The position numbers and the translations under genes were made by a program. Of a stretch of DNA of 64,000 bases, positions 7,907 to 16,323 are shown one piece after another. The stretch is from NCBI RefSeq assembly GCF_030552475.1, contig NZ_JAUPED010000001.1, forward strand, positions 434,001-498,000, written 5' to 3'. The notes below the pieces were generated by a model, which saw only the letters and a program-made list of their open reading frames with translations, had not been told where the DNA came from and ran no database searches. Source of the stretch: Mariniflexile sp. AS56. GTDB taxonomy: Bacteria > Bacteroidota > Bacteroidia > Flavobacteriales > Flavobacteriaceae. The stretch's first letter is position 1, and each line of letters opens with the position of its first letter.

Positions 7907-10846
7907 TTATCCTACAATGTTCACAATTTTACCAGGCACGATAATCACTTTTTTAGGGGTTCTACCTGCCAATTGTTCTTGTGTTTTTTCGTGTGCCATC
8001 ACTGTTTTTTCAATATCATCTTTACTCATATCGAGTGGCAATTCTAGAGTAAAACGCATTTTTCCGTTGAAGGAAATTGGATAATTTTTACTACTTTCCA
8101 CTAAATGACTTGCATCAAACTCTGGGAATGAAGCTGTTGAAATAGATGTATTATTACCTAATTGACTCCACAACTCTTCTGCGATATGTGGTGCATACGG
8201 TGACAACAACACCAATAAAGGCTCTAAAATTTCTTTAGATGTACATTTTTGAGCTGTTAATTCATTCACCGCAATCATGAAAGTAGACACCGACGTGTTG
8301 AACGAGAAATTCTCGATATCTTCTTGTACTTTTTTAATGGTTTTATGAAGTGTTTTTAAGCTATCTTTAGTAGGTTCTGCATCATTTACATTTAAGGCAT
8401 CTTCTCCAACATACAACTTCCATAGTTTTTTAAGGAACCCGTGAACTCCTGTAATACCTGCGGTATTCCAAGGTTTGTATTGTTCTAATGGGCCTAAAAA
8501 CATTTCGTATAGTCGTAAACTATCTGCACCATAATCAACACAAATTTGGTCTGGATTGACTACGTTGTATTTTGATTTGGACATTTTTTCGACTTCGCGT
8601 TTCACTTGAAACGTTCCATCTTCTTCAGTAATAAACTCAGCATTTTTGTATTCTTCTCTCCAATTTTTGAAAGCTTCAATATCTAATTCATCAGAAGAGT
8701 TTACAAATGAAACATCTGCGTGGATATTTGAAATACCATTAATTATTACATTTTCGTCACCTACCACCTCAAAAACAGACTTCAAACGTTCTATATTATA
8801 TTCTGAAATTTCTTTTTCTTTACTTTCCTTATCCCAATTAAATGAATAATTTGATGAAACAAATATTGGATTTCCTGTATAATCTTCAATATCGACCCTT
8901 TTCACAAAAGCACTAGTCCCCAAAATCATTCCTTGGTTAATCAGTTTTTTAGCAAACTCATCCACAGGCACTTCACCTTTATCAAACAAGAATTTTTGCC
9001 AAAAACGAGAATACAATAAATGCCCTGTGGCATGCTCGCTTCCGCCAATGTATAAATCGACATCTTTCCAGTAATTCATCGCTTCTTTACTCGCAAATTC
9101 TTCAGTGTTTGTAGAATCCATGTAGCGGTTAAAATACCAAGAACTTCCTGCCCATCCTGGCATGGTATTCAACTCTAAAGGAAATACATTAATATGGTCA
9201 ATTAAGACATTAGAGACTACTTCCGCTTTGAGACGGTCCCATGCCCAAACAGTGGCGTTTCCTAAAGGTGGCTCGCCGGTTTCGGTTGGTAAATATTTTT
9301 CAACTTCTGGCAAACGAATTGGCAAATGTTGTGCTTCAATCATTTGCGGCATCCCATTCACATAATACACCGGGAATGGCTCACCCCAATAACGTTGACG
9401 ACTAAAAACAGCATCGCGTAAACGGTAATTGGTTTTTCCTTCACCTTGGCCTAATTTTTCTAAAGCTTCAATCGCTTTTATAGTGGCTTCTTTATACGAC
9501 AACCCATTTAGAAAGTCGCTGTTTCCAATAATAACATTGTCTTTTGAAGCATAGGCTTCTTCTGAAATATCAACGCCTTCAAAAATATTCGGAATCGAAA
9601 TATTGAAATGGTTTGCAAAATCGTAATCACGTTGGTCACCACATGGAACGGACATCACTGCACCTGTTCCGTAGCCCGCTAACACATAATCGCCAATCCA
9701 AACCGGAATAGGCTCTTTGGTAAACGGATGTTCTGCATAGGCACCTGTAAAAGCTCCAGAAATGGTTTTAACATCGGCCATTCTATCGCGTTCGCTACGT
9801 TTGGCGGTTGCTAAAATATAAGCATCAACCGCTTCCTTTTGTTCTGGGGTTGTAATTTGAGATACTAATTCGTGTTCTGGCGCTAGCGTCATGAAAGACA
9901 CACCAAAAATGGTATCGGGTCTTGTAGTAAAAACGTCTATAACGTGCGATTGCTTCGCTTCGCTCGCAATGACGGGAAATGTCACGCTTGCTCCTACCGA
10001 TTTCCCAATCCAGTTACGTTGACTTTCCTTTAAAGAATCGGTCCAATCTATTTTATTCAAACCTTGAAGTAAACGTTCTGCATACGCTGAAATACGCATA
10101 CTCCATTGGGTCATTTTTTTACGCATTACTGGGTGGCCACCACGTTCTGACACGCCGTTTACAATTTCATCGTTTGCCAACACAGTTCCTAAAGCAGGAC
10201 ACCAGTTTACTTCGGTTTCTGCTAAATAGGTTAATCTATATTTTAATAATATTTGTTGTTGTTGTTTTGAATCAAAAGCATTCCAATCTTCGGCAGAAAA
10301 CGTTTCAATAGCATCATCACAAACAGCATTTACTTTTGCATTTCCTTCTGAAGTAAAAATGTTTTCTAATGCTGAAATAGCTTCCGCTTTATCTGCATCT
10401 TTATTATACCATGAATTGAACAATTGAATGAAAATCCACTGCGTCCATTTATAATAACTTGGGTCTGAAGTACGCACTTCACGGGACCAATCGAATGAAA
10501 AACCAATTTGATCTAATTGACGGCGGTAGGTTGCAATATTCGTTTCCGTAGTAATAGCAGGATGCTGCCCTGTTTGAATAGCATATTGTTCTGCTGGTAA
10601 ACCAAAACTATCATACCCTTGCGGGTGCAATACATTAAACCCTTGATGGCGTTTGTAACGTGCATAAATATCAGACGCGATATAACCCAACGGATGCCCT
10701 ACGTGTAAACCTGCACCACTTGGATACGGGAACATATCTAGCACATAAAATTTAGGTTTTTCTGAATTATTCTCGGCTTTAAACGTTTGGTTCTCTGCCC
10801 AATATTTTTGCCATTTGGCTTCTATATCGTTGAAATTGTATATCAT
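7907..10846 (-). CDS. leuS: Leucyl-tRNA synthetase
   Basis: The 979-residue class I synthetase has the HIGH motif as HVGH (48-51 in YPSGAGLHVGH) and KMSKS in EKMSKSKYNVV near 751-756. It has a CP1 editing domain with FTTRPDTIFG and a Bacteroidota-type insertion before KMSKS. It charges tRNA-Leu and edits mischarged products. At about residues 292-301 the sequence reads VIASEAKQSH. This is the translation of an interspersed repeat (9948-9976) inserted in frame just before the conserved VFTTRPDT element. The gene stays open, so the insertion is tolerated. It is monocistronic and preceded by a TAAATTTG box. Confidence 0.97.
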   Translation of the reverse strand: MIYNFNDIEAKWQKYWAENQTFKAENNSEKPKFYVLDMFPYPSGAGLHVGHPLGYIASDIYARYKRHQGFNVLHPQGYDSFGLPAEQYAIQTGQHPAITTETNIATYRRQLDQIGFSFDWSREVRTSDPSYYKWTQWIFIQLFNSWYNKDADKAEAISALENIFTSEGNAKVNAVCDDAIETFSAEDWNAFDSKQQQQILLKYRLTYLAETEVNWCPALGTVLANDEIVNGVSERGGHPVMRKKMTQWSMRISAYAERLLQGLNKIDWTDSLKESQRNWIGKSVGASVTFPVIASEAKQSHVIDVFTTRPDTIFGVSFMTLAPEHELVSQITTPEQKEAVDAYILATAKRSERDRMADVKTISGAFTGAYAEHPFTKEPIPVWIGDYVLAGYGTGAVMSVPCGDQRDYDFANHFNISIPNIFEGVDISEEAYASKDNVIIGNSDFLNGLSYKEATIKAIEALEKLGQGEGKTNYRLRDAVFSRQRYWGEPFPVYYVNGMPQMIEAQHLPIRLPEVEKYLPTETGEPPLGNATVWAWDRLKAEVVSNVLIDHINVFPLELNTMPGWAGSSWYFNRYMDSTNTEEFASKEAMNYWKDVDLYIGGSEHATGHLLYSRFWQKFLFDKGEVPVDEFAKKLINQGMILGTSAFVKRVDIEDYTGNPIFVSSNYSFNWDKESKEKEISEYNIERLKSVFEVVGDENVIINGISNIHADVSFVNSSDELDIEAFKNWREEYKNAEFITEEDGTFQVKREVEKMSKSKYNVVNPDQICVDYGADSLRLYEMFLGPLEQYKPWNTAGITGVHGFLKKLWKLYVGEDALNVNDAEPTKDSLKTLHKTIKKVQEDIENFSFNTSVSTFMIAVNELTAQKCTSKEILEPLLVLLSPYAPHIAEELWSQLGNNTSISTASFPEFDASHLVESSKNYPISFNGKMRFTLELPLDMSKDDIEKTVMAHEKTQEQLAGRTPKKVIIVPGKIVNIVG
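9948..9976 (-). repeat. Interspersed repeat copy (A) inside leuS
   Basis: On the minus strand the sequence reads GTCATTGCGAGCGAAGCGAA followed by GCAATC. This is the core of a short repeat found scattered in many bacterial genomes, where it usually lies between genes. Here it is inside the CP1 editing region of leuS and is translated as VIASEAKQSH. Related degenerate copies lie at 7836-7906, 30241-30265 and 57782-57858. Confidence 0.8.
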
Positions 10847-10873
10847 CTGTCTGTATTTCTGCTTTTAAAAGCG

Positions 10874-10881
10874 CAAATTTA
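10874..10881 (-). promoter_or_regulatory. Candidate -7 box for leuS
   Basis: On the minus strand TAAATTTG followed by CG matches the Bacteroidota -7 consensus TAnnTTTG, 28 bases before the leuS ATG. No clear TTG -33 element stands at the usual distance. Confidence 0.45.
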
Positions 10882-10957
10882 CGCTTTCTAAAGAAAACTA
10901 AAAGCCTTTAGCTTTATATATCACTAAATATAACAGCTATTTAAGGTTTTGTTAGAA

Positions 10958-11905
10958 ATGCAATTTGTAATTTCGCCGCTTAAACATTATTTTGGTTTGA
11001 TAAAAGATACTACCAAAGCCCATTTGGCATTATTAGGCGCCAATATAATATACGGCGCCAACTATATTATTGCAAAAGGCATTATGCCAAATAAAATTGG
11101 CCCGACTGCTTTTGTTTTTATAAGACTTACCTGTTGCGTACTCCTTTTTTGGACTCTGAAATTTTTATTTGTTAAAGAGAAAGTTGAAAAAAAAGACTTT
11201 TTAGTTCTAGCTCTTTGTGGTTTTTTTGGCGCTGCCGCCAACCAACTACTGTTTTTTCATGGTATCAACTTAACATCACCCATAGATGCGTCCATCATTC
11301 AAACAGCCACACCGGTTTTAGTTTTAATTTTTAGCTTCTTTATTTTAAAAGAACGTATTACAAGAAATCGCGTATTAGGGATTACTCTGGGTGGTATTGG
11401 CGCTATCTTTTTAATACTTTATGGTAGTAAAGCCGTTGGTACCAGTTCGTTTTTAGGAAACTTATTTGTTTTATTGAACGCCTGTAGTTTTGGTTTGTAT
11501 CTTGTTTTGGCAAAAACGTTAATGAAGAAATACCAAGCCATAACCGTGATTAGTTGGATTTTTCTATTTGGCTTTATTTATGTGTTTCCTTTTGGTATTT
11601 CAGACTTTTTAAATACCGATTTTGAAGCCTTTACCACCAGCACTTATTTAACTATTGGCTATGTGGTTTTATTTACCACCTTTTTCGCTTACCTATTTAA
11701 TATTTATGCACTTAACCACTTAGCGCCCTCTGTAACCAGTAGTTATATTTATTTACAACCCGTAGTAAGCTTTTTATTAGTAAGTATACTCGCCTTTGTT
11801 TTTATGCAAAGTGAATATGCTCAAGATATTAATTTGGTTAAAATATTAAGTTGTTTACTTGTAGCAGCTGGTGTATATATTATTAGTATACCAGAAAAAA
11901 AATGA
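10958..11905 (+). CDS. EamA/DMT-family transporter
   Basis: I start at ATG 10958 (MQFVISPLKHYF); a TTG three codons earlier is possible. About 315 residues form ten predicted transmembrane helices in two EamA repeats, with the usual FFGAAANQLLFFHG segment in the first and PVVSFLLVSIL in the second. Members of this drug/metabolite transporter superfamily usually export amino acids or metabolites. The substrate cannot be read from sequence. It is divergent from leuS and co-directional with ftsX, about 100 bases away. Confidence 0.9.
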   Translation: MQFVISPLKHYFGLIKDTTKAHLALLGANIIYGANYIIAKGIMPNKIGPTAFVFIRLTCCVLLFWTLKFLFVKEKVEKKDFLVLALCGFFGAAANQLLFFHGINLTSPIDASIIQTATPVLVLIFSFFILKERITRNRVLGITLGGIGAIFLILYGSKAVGTSSFLGNLFVLLNACSFGLYLVLAKTLMKKYQAITVISWIFLFGFIYVFPFGISDFLNTDFEAFTTSTYLTIGYVVLFTTFFAYLFNIYALNHLAPSVTSSYIYLQPVVSFLLVSILAFVFMQSEYAQDINLVKILSCLLVAAGVYIISIPEKK

Positions 11906-12006
11906 TCTATAATAAATTTAAATAAAACAATGTTGAAACTTTAAACGTTGTAATACTAAGTACAATAGAATTCTTTACTATTTTTACACCGTTAATCCGA
12001 TACTTT

Positions 12007-12885
12007 ATGAGTTCATCTTTTGAAAAAGACCAAAAACGCCGACTAATTTCTTCATACTTTTCTGTAGTATTAAGTATTGCACTGGTGTTATTTTTACTAG
12101 GTTTATTAGGCATGTTGGTTTTGAATGCTAAAAAAGTATCCGACCATTTTAAAGAACAAGTAGTGGTTACCATTTACCTAAAAGATACTGCTAAAGAAGT
12201 TGAAATTAAACAACTTGAAAAGAGTTTAGCGATGGCCGATTATGTAAAAACTATTGAATACGTTTCAAAAGAAGAAGCTGCTGAATTTTTAAAAGCTGAA
12301 AACGGTGAAGATTTTATGGATTTTGTAGGCTACAACCCTTTGCAGAACTCCATTGACGTGCACTTAAAGGCCGATTTTGTGACCTCAGAACATCTTGAAA
12401 AAATATCAGAAGAAGCAACTTCAAAAAACTTTGTTGACGAAGTAACCTACGATAACGATTTGGTAAACCTCATGAACGAAAACGTTAAAAAAATAACTTT
12501 TTGGGTATTGGTTATCAGTGGTATCTTTACGCTTATTGCTGTTTTACTTATAAACAGCTCGATACGACTAGCCGTTTACTCCAAACGTTTTACAATTAAA
12601 ACCATGCAAATGGTAGGAGCTACGAAGTCATTTATCCGTCGCCCGTTTGTTTGGAGAAGCATTCGTTTAGGTATTGTTGGTGCCGTAATCGCTTTAATTG
12701 GCATGGCAATTGTGCTTTATTACATCAATAGAACCTTCCCGGAATTAGGCCTGCTTAACACCCCTATTTTGGTAATTCTACTTTTCGCTATTGTATTTGC
12801 TTTAGGTATTATTATTACTTGGATAAGCACTCATATTGCCACACAACGCTTCTTAAATTTAAAAACGGATGCTTTGTATTATTAG
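12007..12885 (+). CDS. ftsX: Cell division protein FtsX (permease-like)
   Basis: This 292-residue protein has a cytoplasmic N terminus (KDQKRRLISSYFSVV) and a first membrane helix (about 18-40). An extracytoplasmic domain of about 130 residues follows, then three C-terminal helices of the FtsX permease domain. It works with the ATPase FtsE to regulate peptidoglycan hydrolases during division. No ftsE is in the window. From memory, flavobacterial genomes usually have ftsX, DUF3098, uppP and truB in a row. Here DUF3098 follows after a toxin-antitoxin remnant, and uppP-truB are displaced by 8 kb. Confidence 0.93.
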   Translation: MSSSFEKDQKRRLISSYFSVVLSIALVLFLLGLLGMLVLNAKKVSDHFKEQVVVTIYLKDTAKEVEIKQLEKSLAMADYVKTIEYVSKEEAAEFLKAENGEDFMDFVGYNPLQNSIDVHLKADFVTSEHLEKISEEATSKNFVDEVTYDNDLVNLMNENVKKITFWVLVISGIFTLIAVLLINSSIRLAVYSKRFTIKTMQMVGATKSFIRRPFVWRSIRLGIVGAVIALIGMAIVLYYINRTFPELGLLNTPILVILLFAIVFALGIIITWISTHIATQRFLNLKTDALYY

Positions 12886-12959
12886 GGGTTAACGTCATGT
12901 TAGCTTGCTTTTAAAAAAAAACTCATTTTTTGTATCTTTTGTTTAAAGAATAAAAGGTT

Positions 12960-13061
12960 ATGGATATTCAATCTGCAAAAATCGAATTAGTAAAAGCAAT
13001 CAGGCAGTTACCCAAAATCATCTGTATCAAAAGGGCTTTACAAATGTCTTGTTACTAAATA
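12960..13061 (+). pseudogene. Decayed antitoxin gene fragment
   Basis: A 33-codon reading frame begins MDIQSAKIELVKAI, the characteristic N terminus of small antitoxins that precede RelE/ParE-type toxins in Bacteroidota. The resemblance ends after residue 14 and the frame stops at TAA 13059-13061. The usual length is about 70-90 residues. The remainder has been lost by deletion or frameshift. A toxin C-terminal remnant follows at once. Confidence 0.6.
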
Positions 13062-13071
13062 AACTACTTTT

Positions 13072-13167
13072 CACTATCGCGTTTCAACCGAATTAAAAGA
13101 AATAGAGATTATCACTATTTTCGATACGAGGCAAAATCCTGATAAACTCAAGAAACACGGAGGTTAA
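13072..13167 (+). pseudogene. Decayed RelE/ParE-type toxin C-terminal remnant
   Basis: This 31-codon open stretch encodes HYRVSTELKEIEIITIFDTR and then QNPDKLKK before a TAA. The segment IFDTRQNPDKLKK is the standard C-terminal end of RelE/ParE-family toxins in this phylum. There is no start codon and no N-terminal two-thirds of the toxin. Together with the antitoxin fragment just upstream it marks a dead toxin-antitoxin module. The two remnants account for the 368-base stretch between ftsX and DUF3098, where I see nothing else. Confidence 0.68.
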
Positions 13168-13253
13168 TTGCTATTGAAAAACAAAATTATTAGAATCTTA
13201 ACAATTCATATTCAAATAAATCCGTTAATTTGCACCAATACTTTTTAACAATC

Positions 13254-13508
13254 ATGGGAGAACAAAAACAAAAAGAAGCTACAAAACCAGTTTTTATCTT
13301 TGGAAAGAAAAACTATAAATTTATGTTTATAGGTTTAGCTTGCATCGCCTTAGGTTTTATTTTAATGTCTGGTGGTGGTAGTGACGATCCTAATGTTTTT
13401 AACCCAGAGATTTTTAGTTTTCGTAGAATTCGTTTGGCCCCTATGTTAGTACTTGTTGGCTTTGGTATTCAAATTTATGCCATCCTGCTAAACCCTGATA
13501 AGAAGTAA
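13254..13508 (+). CDS. DUF3098 small membrane protein
   Basis: I start at ATG 13254 (MGEQKQKEA), giving 84 residues. Two transmembrane helices flank the conserved segment GGGSDDPNVFNPEIFSFRR, the hallmark of DUF3098. The family is found in Bacteroidota next to ftsX and uppP; its function is unknown, although the neighbourhood hints at cell envelope synthesis or division. Here the stop codon is directly followed by the convergent glycerate kinase gene. That junction marks one edge of the carbohydrate locus. Confidence 0.88.
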   Translation: MGEQKQKEATKPVFIFGKKNYKFMFIGLACIALGFILMSGGGSDDPNVFNPEIFSFRRIRLAPMLVLVGFGIQIYAILLNPDKK

Positions 13509-14636
13509 TTACTTTTTAATACTTTGAGCAAACTTAGCCGCCATATCTACAAGATATGCATAGCTATTTTGCATCGCATCTTCTAAATTTTTAGCTTTGT
13601 TGATTACGGCATCGGTATAAGAAATACCAAAATTATTAGCTTCAACTTCAGAAAGTGATACACTTCCGCAAAAAGCGACTGCCGAAATGTTTTGCTTTTT
13701 TGCAGATGTAATAACGCCGTTAATTGTTTTTCCTGAAAGTGTTTGTGAGTCCAATTGGCCTTCACCCGTAATAATAAAATCGGCGCCTTCTATTTTAGCA
13801 TCAAAACCCACTAACTCTTTAACTAAATCGATACCCGATTTTAGTTCCGCATTTAAAAAAACCGATGTCCCCGCTCCCATACCGCCTGCAGCACCCGCGC
13901 CTTGTATGTTTTGAACATCGCTATTAAACTGCTTTTTAAAAACAGCTGCTATATTTTTCAGCCCACTATCGAGTGCTTCAATTTCGGCTTCTGAAGCGCC
14001 TTTTTGAGGTCCATAAACATAAGCAGCCCCATTGTCTCCATACAAAGGATTAGTTACGTCGCAGGCCACTTTAAACTCAATAGACTTTAAAGCATCATGG
14101 ACGTAACTGCTATTAATAACTCTAATCTTTGATAAATTTTTTCCGATAGGCTCTAGTTCCTTGCCTTGGTCATCTTCAAATTTATAACCTAAAGCGGTTG
14201 CCATTCCCATTCCACAATCGTTGGTCGCGCTACCACCAATACCCAAAATAATGGTTTTGGCTCCTTTATTAATAGCATCTAGAATAAGTTCACCTGTTCC
14301 CAATGTGGTGGTGTTAAAACAATTTCGTTCTTCTTTTTTCAGGAGGTACATACCCGAAGCTTCAGCCATTTCAATAAATGCCGTTTGTATCGTTTCCATG
14401 TACAAATAGGACGCTTCAATTTGTCTGAATAACGGATCGTTTACTTTAACACTAACACGTGTTCCGTTTAAATGGTATTCCAAAATTTCGATGGTACCAT
14501 CGCCACCATCTGCTAGTGGTAATGTCGTGAATTCCGTAGCTGGCATGATGCTTTTCACACCTTCTTCTACAGCTGCACAAAATTGCAAACCAGTTAACGA
14601 ACCTTTAAATTTATCTGGAGCTAGTATCAATTTCAT
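13509..14636 (-). CDS. Glycerate kinase (GlxK/GarK type)
   Basis: The 375-residue protein begins MKLILAPDKFKGSLTG and has the glycine-rich motifs of the Gly_kinase (PF02595) family: ADGGDGTIE, GIGGSATNDCGMGMA, GAGAAGGMGAG and TGEGQLDSQTLSGK. Family members phosphorylate D-glycerate with ATP, typically to 2-phosphoglycerate, which enters glycolysis. It is the last gene of a minus-strand run, 20 bases after the symporter. Its presence beside a glycosidase suggests that glycerate is the aglycone released from the imported substrate. The gene abuts DUF3098 tail to tail with no spacer. Confidence 0.93.
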   Translation of the reverse strand: MKLILAPDKFKGSLTGLQFCAAVEEGVKSIMPATEFTTLPLADGGDGTIEILEYHLNGTRVSVKVNDPLFRQIEASYLYMETIQTAFIEMAEASGMYLLKKEERNCFNTTTLGTGELILDAINKGAKTIILGIGGSATNDCGMGMATALGYKFEDDQGKELEPIGKNLSKIRVINSSYVHDALKSIEFKVACDVTNPLYGDNGAAYVYGPQKGASEAEIEALDSGLKNIAAVFKKQFNSDVQNIQGAGAAGGMGAGTSVFLNAELKSGIDLVKELVGFDAKIEGADFIITGEGQLDSQTLSGKTINGVITSAKKQNISAVAFCGSVSLSEVEANNFGISYTDAVINKAKNLEDAMQNSYAYLVDMAAKFAQSIKK

Positions 14637-14656
14637 ATGAAACGGTATTATATAAA

Positions 14657-16303
14657 TTATCCAAAAATAACAGGTATAAAGTAGCTAAACACTAAAATAA
14701 CAATGAAGAATGCGACTAGAATGTACACCTCTTTTATCATGAAATCTTCTTTTTTGATAGCCACATTGAAATTGGAAATCCTTTTAATCTCTACCTGTTT
14801 CGTAAATGCACTTACCACATAAGCGACCACTAAAGAAATAATAACACCCGTAAAGTTTAACCAAATCCAGAAAATGTGAATCCCTAAATCTATATTAAAT
14901 ATTTGCTGCATGGTTTTAGATAGCACTAAATTAACCACCACAGCCACAATAATACCAGCATTCATACCAATATGATTCACTTTTTTAGAGAAAAACGCTA
15001 ATATAAAAGTAACTAAAACCGGACCGTAAAACACCGAGCTAATAGCGTTTATAATTTCGATTACAGCACTTTTGCTGCCTCCAAAAAGAAACGCACTGGC
15101 AATACAAACAACGCCCCAAAATACGACTGAAGCTTTTGAAATAACCATGTATTTCTTGTTTGATAGTTTTACTTTTCCGCGGTTGAAAAAATCTTCAACG
15201 GTTACAGCCGATAACGAATTAACCGTAGAACTTAATGAAGACATAGCTGCCGATAAAATACCAACCATTAAAATACCTATTAAACCGTGAGGTAAATATT
15301 TAATAATAAAAACGGGCAACATTAAATCGACCTTTATTCCTGTTTTCGCAAACTCTTCGGGGAAATACTTTTGCGTTGTATCTGCTATTTCTTGTAAAAA
15401 ATCTGGCGCCATGGTAACCAAACCACCTATTACAAGCCCCATAAGGCAATAAATTAAAACCACTGGAAAACGAAGTAATCCATTTGCTAATAATAATTGT
15501 CGGATGGTTTTTTCGTTTTTAGCTGATAACAAACGTTGTGCTTGTGTTTGGTCGCAACCATAATAGGAGGCATACAAAAACAAACCACCCATTAACATAG
15601 GCCAAACACCATACTCGTTACCTTCACCAATTCCTAAATTATAATCGATCACTTTTAAACGTTCTGGGTCAAAACCTTGGGCCAAACCACCGTGTTCTTG
15701 TAAAAGTGTCCACCCGTAATACAAGCAAATAATTAAGCCAAAGAAAAGCACAATCATTTGTATGGCATCTCCCCACACAACAGCTTTCATACCACCTTGC
15801 CATGAATAAACAATGGTAATAATACAGATAATTAATATGGTATATACAAAATCGACATCTAAAACAGCTTGCAAAATAATGGCAATGGTATATACCATTA
15901 CCCCAGTTGCTAGAGCCCTACTTATTTGAAACACCACGCTTAAAATTAATCGTGTTGATACACTAAAACGTTTTTCAACAAACTCATAAATACTAACCAC
16001 CCCCGATTTAAACAAAGGCGGAATGATTACTATCATAATAAAAATCATGGCAAGAGGCACAGCAAACTCGAAGGTAAGCCACTTCATACCACCACCTAAT
16101 TTTAGCCCCACAAAAGCGGGTGCCGAAATAAAACTTATAGCCGATAATTGGGTAGCCATAGTTGAAAGACTTAATGGAAACCACCCTAAGCTTTTACCAC
16201 CTAGAAAATAATCTTTAGAGTCTTTATTGTCCTTAAAGAAGAACCCCATTCCTAAAAAGAAAGCAATATAAAGTATAACAATACTATAGTCTAGCCAATT
16301 CAT
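14657..16303 (-). CDS. Sodium/solute symporter (SSS family)
   Basis: This 548-residue membrane protein has about 13-14 hydrophobic helices. It has the SSS features of the N-terminal DYSIVILYIAFFLGMG and the GGKSLGWFPLSLSTMATQLS segment that forms the sodium/substrate region. It is an inner-membrane importer driven by sodium. It lies 20 bases after the GH63-like glycosidase gene and 20 before glycerate kinase, so all three probably share a transcript. Because the glycosidase has no signal peptide, this symporter is the best candidate for bringing the intact glycoside into the cytoplasm. The substrate is inferred. Confidence 0.9.
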   Translation of the reverse strand: MNWLDYSIVILYIAFFLGMGFFFKDNKDSKDYFLGGKSLGWFPLSLSTMATQLSAISFISAPAFVGLKLGGGMKWLTFEFAVPLAMIFIMIVIIPPLFKSGVVSIYEFVEKRFSVSTRLILSVVFQISRALATGVMVYTIAIILQAVLDVDFVYTILIICIITIVYSWQGGMKAVVWGDAIQMIVLFFGLIICLYYGWTLLQEHGGLAQGFDPERLKVIDYNLGIGEGNEYGVWPMLMGGLFLYASYYGCDQTQAQRLLSAKNEKTIRQLLLANGLLRFPVVLIYCLMGLVIGGLVTMAPDFLQEIADTTQKYFPEEFAKTGIKVDLMLPVFIIKYLPHGLIGILMVGILSAAMSSLSSTVNSLSAVTVEDFFNRGKVKLSNKKYMVISKASVVFWGVVCIASAFLFGGSKSAVIEIINAISSVFYGPVLVTFILAFFSKKVNHIGMNAGIIVAVVVNLVLSKTMQQIFNIDLGIHIFWIWLNFTGVIISLVVAYVVSAFTKQVEIKRISNFNVAIKKEDFMIKEVYILVAFFIVILVFSYFIPVIFG

Positions 16304-16323
16304 AATTTATGAGTTTTAGTTTG

